Source: Alphaproteobacteria bacterium (GTDB lineage Bacteria; Pseudomonadota; Alphaproteobacteria; Rhodospirillales; Casp-alpha2). From it: 64,000 bases of DNA. Each line of letters opens with the position of its first letter. Position 1 is the first letter of the stretch. This document shows, one piece after another, positions 55,574-63,357 of the stretch. The notes under the pieces were generated by a model that saw nothing but the letters and a program-made list of their open reading frames with translations, did no database searches and had not been told where the DNA came from. The stretch lies in contig JAJRRU010000001.1 in assembly GCA_024279135.1 (NCBI GenBank), forward strand, positions 62,001 through 126,000, in the 5' to 3' direction. A program made the translations under genes and the position numbers.

Positions 55574-57013
55574 ATGTGGATGCCTCAGGATTTAGCAACA
55601 AACAAACCGATTTACCGTGCCATCGTCGATTGTCTGGCCCGGGATGTGGCGGCTGGCAATCTTGCGGACGGCACCCGGTTGCCGACGGTACGCCAGTTGT
55701 CCCATTCCATGGGGATCAATATGGGAACGGTATACCGTGCTTATAGTCTGGCGCAACAACGCGGGCTGTTGATCAAGGAAGTCGGACGCGGCAGCTTCGT
55801 GCGTCATCGCCCGGTCCATGGACAGGGTGAGAATGGCGAACCGCAAGAAAATCCTGAGGGCATTACTGGGGGTGTTACTGGGGGCATTCACGAGGGCGCA
55901 CGGGCTGGGGTTGATCTGACCCGTAACGAACCGGCATTCCTGCCGCTCGATGCGTTGCTGCGACAGTCCTTGAAGGACATCGCACGCGACAGCCTGCTCG
56001 ATGGCATGATGGAATATGGTCATTCCCAGGGGTTGTCACGCCATCGTGAAATGCTTTGTTCATGGCTGGCCGCCTCTCAAGGGTTTTCGGCAGACCCCGA
56101 CAGGCTGATTATTACCGGCGGTGCCCAGCAGGGTTTGACTATTGCCCTGGGTGCCTTGAGCAATCCGGGTGATACCCTGTTGGTTGAGGATTTATCCTAT
56201 CCCGGGGTGCGTAATCTTGCGCGGTTTTTTGGCCTTGGCCTGAAATCGGTAACGCTCGATGACGAGGGGCTGGTACCCGACGCGCTGGAGCGGGCCTGCG
56301 TGGAAAGCGGGGCAAAGGTGCTTTATTGTATGCCCCACGCGCACAATCCGACCACGGCAACCATGTCGCGTGTGCGCCGGGCCGATGTTTTGGCCGTGGT
56401 TGAAAAACACGGCTTGATGGTGATCGAAGATGATGTGAACACCCATGCCACGCGCGAAGCCTACCAACCCCTGGCGGCCTTGCCATCGGAACGGATTGTA
56501 TATATTTCCAGCCTGTCGAAAATTGTTGCACCGGGATTGCGTGTGGGCATGATCGTCGCCCCAGAGCGGGTTTATGCCGAGGTTTATGCGGCCAGCCAGA
56601 CCACCAGCTGGATGGCTCCGCCGTTGATGGCGGAACTGGCCTGTCTGTGGATTCGTAATGGCACGTTGCAGGATATTGTCCAGCGACGTGTGGTACTGAC
56701 CGAACAGTTGTTAACCATGGCGCGACAGGTTATGGGCGATGTGCCGTTGCGTTATCATCAGGCTAATCCGCATTTGTGGCTGCCGCTACCGTCAAGCCGT
56801 TCGGCCTGGTCTTCGCGGGAATTTGCCGAAATGGCTTTGGCGCGAGGCGTCTCGGTATCACCGGCCAACCAGTTTTCCACCGATCAGGGCAATATAAACC
56901 CGGGCATCCGCATGTGCCTGCGCCAATTGCCCGGCACACAATTACAGGACGGTTTGCAAAAAATTGTCTCACTTTATCATGAAGCACCCCGTCCACAGGC
57001 TTTTTCCATGTGA
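55574..57013 (+). CDS. MocR-type GntR/aminotransferase-fusion regulator
   Basis: A 479-residue regulator. The N-terminal GntR winged helix (about residues 10-75: GTRLPTVRQLSHSMGINMGTVYRAY, seen as GTRLPTVRQLSHSMG then INMGTVYRAY) is joined by a Gly-rich linker with repeated units (GITGGVTGGIHEG) to a fold-type I aminotransferase domain, PLP lysine in YISSLSKIVAPGLRVG. MocR proteins sense PLP or amino acids; next to pdxJ this one may control PLP synthesis. Start codons at 55562 (GTG), 55574 and 55580 are all in frame; none has a strong ribosome site. Confidence 0.88.
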   Translation: MWMPQDLATNKPIYRAIVDCLARDVAAGNLADGTRLPTVRQLSHSMGINMGTVYRAYSLAQQRGLLIKEVGRGSFVRHRPVHGQGENGEPQENPEGITGGVTGGIHEGARAGVDLTRNEPAFLPLDALLRQSLKDIARDSLLDGMMEYGHSQGLSRHREMLCSWLAASQGFSADPDRLIITGGAQQGLTIALGALSNPGDTLLVEDLSYPGVRNLARFFGLGLKSVTLDDEGLVPDALERACVESGAKVLYCMPHAHNPTTATMSRVRRADVLAVVEKHGLMVIEDDVNTHATREAYQPLAALPSERIVYISSLSKIVAPGLRVGMIVAPERVYAEVYAASQTTSWMAPPLMAELACLWIRNGTLQDIVQRRVVLTEQLLTMARQVMGDVPLRYHQANPHLWLPLPSSRSAWSSREFAEMALARGVSVSPANQFSTDQGNINPGIRMCLRQLPGTQLQDGLQKIVSLYHEAPRPQAFSM

Positions 57014-57041
57014 ACGGCATGTGAACGCATGTAACGGCATG
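57006..57041. repeat. Short CATGTGAACG tandem repeat
   Basis: CATGTGAACGG, CATGTGAACG and CATGTAACGG follow directly, then CATGGGG. The array covers the end of the MocR gene and the gap before convergent gapR. Confidence 0.55.
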
Positions 57042-57057
57042 GGGGGTGGGCGAGAGC

Positions 57058-57306
57058 CTAGCCGTCCATTTCCAGGGCGTGCATATAAAGTGTGGTAATT
57101 TCTTCCTGTTCCCGGCGGTCAGAAATATCCATTTTGCGTAACCTGATAATCAGGCGCATGACCTTGATGTCAAAACCCGATCCCTTGGCTTCGGCATAAA
57201 TTTCGCGAACATCATCGCCGATGGCTTTTCTTTCTTCTTCCAGCCGTTCGATACGTTCAATAAAGGCTTTCAGACGATCAGCCGCAACGCCGCCAACATC
57301 AGACAT
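57058..57306 (-). CDS. gapR: GapR nucleoid-associated protein (DUF2312)
   Basis: An 82-residue protein matching the DUF2312/GapR family of Alphaproteobacteria: an N-terminal long helix (RLKAFIERIERLEEERKAI), then GDDVREIYAEAKGSGFD and the basic helix IKVMRLIIRLRKMD. GapR encircles overtwisted, AT-rich DNA and helps topoisomerases during replication. The start at 57306 follows GAGAGGAA. It is a single gene, convergent with the MocR gene. Confidence 0.93.
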   Translation of the reverse strand: MSDVGGVAADRLKAFIERIERLEEERKAIGDDVREIYAEAKGSGFDIKVMRLIIRLRKMDISDRREQEEITTLYMHALEMDG

Positions 57307-57435
57307 GGTAGAGGTTCCTCTCAATTATTGGAAAGGTCCACCACACGAGTGGGCAGGACCGGATTTAACGCGACACTACCTGCGCGCAAGCAGGGGTGCA
57401 AGGCCTATCCCCGAGGTTGGCGGAACAATATATGC

Positions 57436-58233
57436 TTATCGTATATCTCTGAAAAGATCGTCGTCTTTAATGAATTCGGTTAAACATTCGGCCAGATAAT
57501 GTGCCCAGCGTTCCTGTCCGTCCTGATCGGTTACCTGGTCCTGGCGTATTTCAATGCCCGAGTTTGCCAGACCCGCCGACAAGCCGTGCAGATCGACGGA
57601 GTACGCCGACTCAAAGCCTGAATAAGGTTCGTTATCGCCAATATTGAGCCCCTTGGCGCTGAGATTTTTAATCATGCGTTTTGCCATGCGATTATCACGG
57701 TGATAAATCACCCCGGCGTGCCAAGGGCGCGGATTGTCGCCAAACCCGGCAGAAAAGCTGTGCACGGTAAACAGGATCGGTGGTTTGCCATTGATACGCC
57801 GATGCCGGGCAACGGCATTTGATATGGTTTGATGATAAGGCCAGAACAGGGCGTCTCCCCGGCGCCTGGCATCCAGCTCCGAAAGGCCTTCATTGCCGGG
57901 TATGGGTGTTTTATCGCTGATTAACGGCATGGATTCCGGGTGGCCGAGGGCACGGTTGCAATCGATCACCAAGCGGGAATAATTGTGCAGGACTGCCGTC
58001 GCATCGAGCATTTCCGAAAGTCGCCGGGTTACCGCGGCAGCCCCGATATCATAGGCAATATGGCGCTCAAAATGTTCTGCACCGACACCCAGGTTGGCGA
58101 GTGATAGCGGGACGTTCCGGCCTGCGTGGTCGCAGATCAGAACGAGGGGTGATTGCCCGCCGGGATTGATATGATCGAATACCGGTGGGTCATTGGGGCC
58201 TAACAAAGCAGGCAAATCTAGCGGTTTGTTCAT
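57436..58233 (-). CDS. N-formylglutamate amidohydrolase family protein
   Basis: A 265-residue hydrolase of the FGase/HutG family, with the N-terminal SPLVLICDHAGRNVP segment (metal His-Asp), YDIGAAAVTRRLSE, RLVIDCNRAL and FTVHSFSAGF. The family releases formate from N-formylglutamate. No histidine-degradation genes are nearby, so the true substrate may be another formyl or acyl amino acid. The start is placed at 58233 (MNKPLDLP); an ATG 45 bases upstream is also possible. Confidence 0.85.
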   Translation of the reverse strand: MNKPLDLPALLGPNDPPVFDHINPGGQSPLVLICDHAGRNVPLSLANLGVGAEHFERHIAYDIGAAAVTRRLSEMLDATAVLHNYSRLVIDCNRALGHPESMPLISDKTPIPGNEGLSELDARRRGDALFWPYHQTISNAVARHRRINGKPPILFTVHSFSAGFGDNPRPWHAGVIYHRDNRMAKRMIKNLSAKGLNIGDNEPYSGFESAYSVDLHGLSAGLANSGIEIRQDQVTDQDGQERWAHYLAECLTEFIKDDDLFRDIR

Positions 58234-58386
58234 GACATCAGTATATGAACTGTTGAGAGAATATCCATCAGTTATCATACCCCGAAATTATAATTTCCAT
58301 CCGGTCATAAAATACAGGTTGCCTTAGGGTCACTATTTGTTGCAAATTCACTGAAAATTCACTCTGAACATGTCTATATGGTCCTT

Positions 58387-58608
58387 ATGAAAGAAATTGT
58401 TTCGCCCTGTATATCTGTTTGTGAACTGGACAAAATCACCGGGTTTTGCCTTGGGTGCTGGCGAACCCGTGAGGAAATTGTCCGATGGAAAGCTATGATC
58501 AATGAGCAGAAACTTGCCCTGCTTAGGTTACTGCATGAGCGTCGAGAAGAATTTGGCGACACCCGGCCACGAAGGTCTGGTCGCCGTCGTGTTTCTGACG
58601 CACAATAG
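58387..58608 (+). CDS. DUF1289 family small cysteine-rich protein
   Basis: A 73-residue protein with the DUF1289 signature SPCISVCELDKITGFCLGCWRT, seen as SPCISVCELD plus KITGFCLGCWRT, which is a four-cysteine, probably metal-binding cluster. The C-terminal tail is Arg-rich. The function is unknown. It lies in a 435-base gap between the amidohydrolase gene and bmt on its own; the start at 58387 or 58378 (in frame) cannot be told apart. Confidence 0.75.
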   Translation: MKEIVSPCISVCELDKITGFCLGCWRTREEIVRWKAMINEQKLALLRLLHERREEFGDTRPRRSGRRRVSDAQ

Positions 58609-58668
58609 ATTACGTGAGATACGCGCTTTAAATCGTTTCGTTTTTGTTATGCCTGACTGGAGACTTCC

Positions 58669-59712
58669 ATGAGTGATTTGCTAGCCCGCCTGTTATCCGA
58701 ACGTGATTATTTAATGGCTGATGGTGCCATTGGCACGACCTTGTTTGCCATGGGGCTTGAAACCGGCGAGTCGCCCGAGTTCTGGAATGTGGACGAGCCG
58801 CAGAAAGTCCGTACCCTGCATGACGACTTTATTGAGGCAGGCGCCGATATCCTGATTACCAATACCTTTGGTGGTAACAGCTACCGGCTGATGCTTCATA
58901 ATGCCCAGGACCGGGTCCATGAGTTGAATTATGCCGGGATCAAAATTGCCCGCCAGGCCGCCGATGCCGCCGGACGTCCCGTAGTGGTCGCCGCCTCTAT
59001 GGGCCCGACCGGAGAGATTTATGAACCCGTGGGAAGCCTGAATATGGCCGATGCTATCGCCGCCTTTAGCGAACAGGCAATAGCCCAGGCCGAAGCCGGG
59101 GCAGATGTTCACTGGATAGAGACCATCTCCAGCCGCGAGGAACTGACCGCAGCCGTGCAGGCCGCGTCAATTACCGGATTGCCCGTGGTTGCGACCATGA
59201 CATTTGATACCGTCGGCAAAACCATGATGGGATTGAGCACCGGTGATGCCATGGAAGTGCGCCAGACCCTCAATGCAGAATTGCTGGCCGCCGGCAAGAC
59301 TTCACTGTTGGCTTTCGGGGCCAATTGCGGGGTGGGTCCGGGAACCCTGGTCGACTCGGTTCTGGGATTACGCTCGGGTGGCAATGGCGATGAAGTCATC
59401 GTTGCCAAGGGCAATTGTGGCATTCCGGAATATCGCGACGGTGAGATTGTCTATACCGGCACGCCTGAAATTATGGCTGATTACGCCCGTCTGGCCCGTG
59501 ACGCCGGGGCGCGGATTATCGGTGGATGCTGCGGCACCTCGGCCAATCACCTGCGGGTTATGGTTGAGGCCCTGAAAGACTATACGCCCCGCGCGAAGCC
59601 AACCCAGGATGCCATCGAGAGCGCTTTGGGCCCCATTGCCGCGGCGGCACCCAGCCCGCACGGTGGCGGGGCAAGGCGCCAGCGGACGGGTGGCCGCCGC
59701 CGCCGGGCTTAG
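58669..59712 (+). CDS. bmt: Betaine-homocysteine S-methyltransferase (Hcy-binding family)
   Basis: A 347-residue zinc methyltransferase that moves a methyl group from betaine to homocysteine, giving methionine. Zinc ligands are the cysteine in GANCGVGPGTL and the pair in IIGGCCGTSANHL; the N-terminal MADGAIGTTLFAMG is typical. The Arg-rich end (about 20 residues after position 327) lies beyond the catalytic barrel and is of the bacterial Bmt style. The stop overlaps a short palindromic repeat. It has its own upstream region with a GGAG site. Confidence 0.9.
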   Translation: MSDLLARLLSERDYLMADGAIGTTLFAMGLETGESPEFWNVDEPQKVRTLHDDFIEAGADILITNTFGGNSYRLMLHNAQDRVHELNYAGIKIARQAADAAGRPVVVAASMGPTGEIYEPVGSLNMADAIAAFSEQAIAQAEAGADVHWIETISSREELTAAVQAASITGLPVVATMTFDTVGKTMMGLSTGDAMEVRQTLNAELLAAGKTSLLAFGANCGVGPGTLVDSVLGLRSGGNGDEVIVAKGNCGIPEYRDGEIVYTGTPEIMADYARLARDAGARIIGGCCGTSANHLRVMVEALKDYTPRAKPTQDAIESALGPIAAAAPSPHGGGARRQRTGGRRRRA

Positions 59713-59726
59713 GGTCCTGACCCTAG
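59712..59726. repeat. Short palindromic dispersed repeat, copy 2
   Basis: GGGTCCTGACCCTAG, identical over 15 bases to the copy at 11165-11179. It starts on the last base of the bmt stop codon, between two convergent genes. Confidence 0.6.
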
Positions 59727-59731
59727 ATCAT

Positions 59732-60148
59732 TTACCATTCTCCCGTATTGGTCATGGATGCCCAGGGTTCCGCCGAGGCCAGATTGTCGCCTTGCTGTAA
59801 CAGTTCAACGGATATGCCGTCGGGTGAACGAACGAACGCCATGTGACCATCACGCGGTGGGCGGTTGATGGTGACGCCGCTGTCCATCAGTCGCTGGCAC
59901 AAATCATAAATATCATCGACCCGGTAAGCCAGATGGCCAAAATTACGCCCGCCTGAATAACTCTCGGGGTCCCAGTTCCAGGTTAGTTCCAGTTCCGGGC
60001 CATTGTCTTCATCAGCACTGAGGAAGACCAGGGTGAACCGGCCTTTTTCATTTTCTTTCCGCCTGGTTTCCTTAAGGCCCAGCATATTATAGAACTCAAG
60101 GGAGGCATTAAGGTCTGTAACCCTGACCATGGTGTGCAGGTATCTCAT
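59732..60148 (-). CDS. gloA: Lactoylglutathione lyase (glyoxalase I)
   Basis: A 138-residue vicinal-oxygen-chelate enzyme that isomerises the methylglyoxal-glutathione adduct. The metal ligands are His5 (YLHTMVRV), Glu in LELTWN, His in FGHLAYRVDD and Glu in ISVELLQ. The length is that of the compact bacterial form. It is convergent with bmt and has a weak AAGATAAAAC upstream region. The Ni/Zn preference cannot be read directly. Confidence 0.92.
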   Translation of the reverse strand: MRYLHTMVRVTDLNASLEFYNMLGLKETRRKENEKGRFTLVFLSADEDNGPELELTWNWDPESYSGGRNFGHLAYRVDDIYDLCQRLMDSGVTINRPPRDGHMAFVRSPDGISVELLQQGDNLASAEPWASMTNTGEW

Positions 60149-60296
60149 GTTTTATCTTCCTATATAGAGCGCGGTATTGTGCATTTCATTGTTTACGAAT
60201 ATAGAGATAGAATATAATTATAACACTTGCAATTCAGATTAATATTTATATATTTAGAATTCTTCTAATCTTTAATGCAACGAGGATAAACTTATA

Positions 60297-60815
60297 ATGA
60301 ATTCAGTTCCACAGGTAACATTCAAAACCCGTGTCCGTAATGATGCGCTTGGCGGTTCCAATCCATTTGAATGGAAAGACCTGACCAGTGATGAAATTTT
60401 TAGTGGTAAGAAAGTCGTGGTATTTTCATTGCCGGGTGCCTTTACACCAACCTGTTCAACCAGCCATTTGCCGCGCTATGAAGAGCTTTCGGAAAAATTC
60501 AGTGAGCTTGGTGTGGACCAGATCGTCTGCATTTCGGTCAATGACGCCTTTGTCATGTACCAGTGGGGCCTGAGCCAGAAAGCCGAAAAGGTATTCCTGC
60601 TGCCCGATGGCAATGGCGAGTTCTCCCGAAAAATGGGTATGCTGGTCGACAAGTCCAATCTGGGCTTTGGTATGCGCAGCTGGCGCTATTCAATGGTCGT
60701 AAATGACGGCGTTATCGAGAAAGTTTTCTCCGAAGACGGCTTCCAGGATAATGCACCAAACGATCCGTTCGAGGTTTCTGACGCCGATACCATGCTGAAC
60801 TATCTCAGTACATGA
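60297..60815 (+). CDS. Peroxiredoxin (Prx5 type), second copy
   Basis: A 172-residue thiol peroxidase. The peroxidatic site is [19 protein letters not shown] (Cys near residue 51), with the conserved RSWRYSMVV segment later. It differs clearly from the 160-residue copy at 25562, notably in the N-terminus ([12 protein letters not shown]) and the [17 protein letters not shown] region. It resembles the alphaproteobacterial single-domain Prx5 group. It lies alone between AT-rich spacers and ends at a terminator. Confidence 0.92.
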   Translation: MNSVPQVTFKTRVRNDALGGSNPFEWKDLTSDEIFSGKKVVVFSLPGAFTPTCSTSHLPRYEELSEKFSELGVDQIVCISVNDAFVMYQWGLSQKAEKVFLLPDGNGEFSRKMGMLVDKSNLGFGMRSWRYSMVVNDGVIEKVFSEDGFQDNAPNDPFEVSDADTMLNYLST

Positions 60816-60839
60816 CAGGATAGTTAATGCGATGATTTC

Positions 60840-60878
60840 ACGGCCCTGCACATGATTGTGACAGGGCCGTTTGTTTTT
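60840..60878 (+). terminator. Intrinsic terminator after the peroxiredoxin gene
   Basis: ACGGCCCTG pairs with CAGGGCCGT around a 13-base loop, followed by TTGTTTTT. It lies 24 bases after the stop. Confidence 0.88.
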
Positions 60879-60953
60879 CCTCGATTAACGGGTGTCTAAC
60901 GTGATATCTGTTCGTGATGATTGCTTAAAATCCCCATTATGTCAGGAACTTCC

Positions 60954-61532
60954 ATGCCAATTTATTTTATCCGCCACGGCCAGTCCCAATTCAACGCCGC
61001 GTTCGACCCGGCCCTCGGTGATAGCCTTATCTTCGATGCTCCCCTGTCGGCATTGGGGCACCAACAGGCCATAGAAACCAGAGAACATGTAGCCAAACTT
61101 GGGATAGAGCGGGTAATTGTCTCGCCGCTGACCCGGGCCATCCAGACCGCACGGAGCGTTTTTGAAAACGGCCCGGATCTGGAAATTGATATCCGCCCCC
61201 GTGAAATGCTTCTCCACAGTTGTGATGTGGGACGTTCGCCATAAAAACTGGCAGGCGATTTCCCGGATCTGTCATTTGATCATATCGCCGACAACTGGTG
61301 GTACCAGGGTGCGCTCAATGAACATGGTGTCGCCGTGGAGCCCCAGGCCGTATTCGAAGCCCGGGCAAGCCAGTTTCGCGACTGGCTGGTCACCCAGACA
61401 GATCAGACAATTGCCATTGTAGGGCACGGTAATTTCTTTCGCGCGCTGATCGGACGCATGATGATTAACTGTGAAATCCATACTTTCGAAGACACAGGTC
61501 AGGAGATTTATTCGCATGAGCGATACGCTTAA
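60954..61532 (+). pseudogene. Histidine phosphatase-family gene interrupted by an in-frame TAA
   Basis: The frame encodes a phosphoglycerate mutase-like phosphatase with the catalytic IRHGQSQFN at the start, IVSPLTRAIQTA (near residue 60), and IVGHGNFFRALIG in the second half. It is broken by TAA at 61242-61244, after CDVGRSP; the frame then continues without a shift (KLAGDFPDLSF) to a normal end at 61532. Relatives often have Ser or a similar residue there, so a single base change explains the stop. Its end overlaps the SDR start by 17 bases, which implies a once-coupled gene pair. Confidence 0.75.
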
Positions 61533-62217
61533 TAAATCCGTCCTGGTTACCGGGGCGACCAGCGGTCTCGGTCTGGCCCTGGTTCGCTGTTTGCGAGATG
61601 CCGGTTATCATCCCATCGCGAGTGCGCGCGATGCTGAAAAGGTATCCGCTCTGGCGGCCGCTGAGGGGGTGGCGGGGTATCTGCTCGATGTTGCCGATCA
61701 CGCCAGCATATCGAACGTCATTGACCGCATAGAAAGTGATCATGGCCCGCTTTGGGGGCTGGTTAATAACGCCGGTATCTGGCTGGAAGGCGATTTTGCC
61801 GATTATACCCCGGACCAGATCAAGGCTGTTCTGGATACCAACATGACCGGTACGATCATGATGAGCCATGCGGTCCTGCCGGGGATGATTTCGCGGGGCA
61901 GGGGAACCATACTCAATGTGGTGTCGACCGGTGCACTTTATACCCGTAAATTGATCAGTATCTATTCGGCAAGTAAATGGGCTATTCGCGGCTTTACCGG
62001 ATGCCTGGAGGCTGAATGTGCGCCCCAGGGTGTGCGCGTCATGGGATTTTATCCGGGCAAGATCAATTCCGCCATGTATGAGACCGCCGGTGTGGAACGG
62101 GATCTGGAAGTGTCCATGACCCCGCAACAGGCCGCTTTGATGGTGCGTACCATGCTCGATGACGAGACAATGGTCTGGTCACAGGTCGGTGGACGCTCCA
62201 TACTCGATTACACATAA
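61516..62217 (+). CDS. Short-chain dehydrogenase/reductase (SDR family)
   Basis: A 233-residue NAD(P)-dependent oxidoreductase. The Rossmann motif TGATSGLGLALVR is near residue 12, NNAGIW near residue 85, the catalytic serine in VSTGALYTRK and the YSASK motif follow, then PGKI. The start at 61516 has AGGAG 11 bases upstream and lies inside the end of the broken phosphatase gene. The classical SDR set is complete; the substrate is unknown. The dioxygenase gene follows by 41 bases. Confidence 0.9.
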   Translation: MSDTLNKSVLVTGATSGLGLALVRCLRDAGYHPIASARDAEKVSALAAAEGVAGYLLDVADHASISNVIDRIESDHGPLWGLVNNAGIWLEGDFADYTPDQIKAVLDTNMTGTIMMSHAVLPGMISRGRGTILNVVSTGALYTRKLISIYSASKWAIRGFTGCLEAECAPQGVRVMGFYPGKINSAMYETAGVERDLEVSMTPQQAALMVRTMLDDETMVWSQVGGRSILDYT

Positions 62218-62258
62218 CCGCTAACTGTTCTTCAGAATAACCGCGAGAACACACAAAT

Positions 62259-63347
62259 ATGCATGATCTTCCGCCCCGTCTGGAGACTCCCGCTTCATGG
62301 TACGGACCGGATTTGCTGGTTGATCCCCTGCAATGGACCATTACGCTCACGCCTGGGCAAATCGAAGAACTGGACGCGGCGCTGAACGATATCGTGAGCG
62401 CCGCCGCCGCCAACAACGACGACAACGACGACGCCGCCGACGACGAGAGCATCGTCGGTATCACCAAAGAAGACTTTGACCTGCCCACATTGGGACCGGT
62501 CCTGGGTTCCTTGCGCGAACAGTTGATCAACGGCCTTGGTTTTGCGTTGATCCGGGGTTTGCCCATCGAACGTTATACACAAAAACAGGCCGCCGCTCTG
62601 TTTTTCGGTCTGGGTAGTCATCTGGGCTATGCCCGATCGCAAAATGCCGCCGGGCATATCCTGGGCCACGTTCGCGATGTGGGCAAATCCAGCAGTGATC
62701 TGAATGTGCGAATTTACCAAACACAGGAACGCCAGACGTTTCACACGGACTCTTCGGATGTCGTTGCCCTGTTATGCCTTAAACAATCGAAATCCGGTGG
62801 CGAGTCCTTGCTGGTAAGCGCGGAAACCATTTACAACGAGATTTTGCAACGCCGCCCCGATCTGTTGCCCTGTTTGTTTGACGATATCGCCACAGACCGC
62901 CGTGGCGAGGTGCCGGAAGGAATGCAGCCGTTCTTTGAAATTCCGGTGTTCTCGTGGTTCGCGGAACGGCTGAGTGTGGTTTATCAACGCCAGTATATCG
63001 ATTCAGCCCAACGCTTCCCGAACGCCCTTGTACTGACACCGCAACACGTTGAAGCCTTCGACCTGTTTGATGAACTGGCCAACGATCCTGATCTTAACAT
63101 GAGCATGAGGCTGGTGCCCGGCGATATGCAGTTTGTCTATAATCATGCCCTGTTGCATGACCGCAACGGTTTCGAGGACTGGCCCGATCCGGCGCAACGT
63201 CGTCACCTGTTCCGTCTGTGGCTCAGCCTCCCCGGCGACCGGCCATTGCCTGAGTGTTTCGCCCAGCGGTTTGGAACCACCACGGTCGGTGACCGGGGCG
63301 GGGTTGTGGTGCCCGGCACACAACTGTCAGCGCCCATCGATGGTTGA
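62259..63347 (+). CDS. TauD/TfdA-family Fe(II)/2-oxoglutarate dioxygenase
   Basis: A 362-residue enzyme of the TauD/TfdA fold. The iron facial triad begins in QTFHTDSSDVVALLC (His and Asp) and ends in the distal histidine around NHALLHDRNGFEDWP; the conserved arginine follows in RRHLFRLWLSLPGDR. Residues about 45-66 form an Ala/Asn/Asp-rich low-complexity insertion before the catalytic core. The substrate is unknown; the SDR upstream and the TPR protein downstream give no specific clue. Confidence 0.85.
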   Translation: MHDLPPRLETPASWYGPDLLVDPLQWTITLTPGQIEELDAALNDIVSAAAANNDDNDDAADDESIVGITKEDFDLPTLGPVLGSLREQLINGLGFALIRGLPIERYTQKQAAALFFGLGSHLGYARSQNAAGHILGHVRDVGKSSSDLNVRIYQTQERQTFHTDSSDVVALLCLKQSKSGGESLLVSAETIYNEILQRRPDLLPCLFDDIATDRRGEVPEGMQPFFEIPVFSWFAERLSVVYQRQYIDSAQRFPNALVLTPQHVEAFDLFDELANDPDLNMSMRLVPGDMQFVYNHALLHDRNGFEDWPDPAQRRHLFRLWLSLPGDRPLPECFAQRFGTTTVGDRGGVVVPGTQLSAPIDG

Positions 63348-63357
63348 TCGTGTCACA

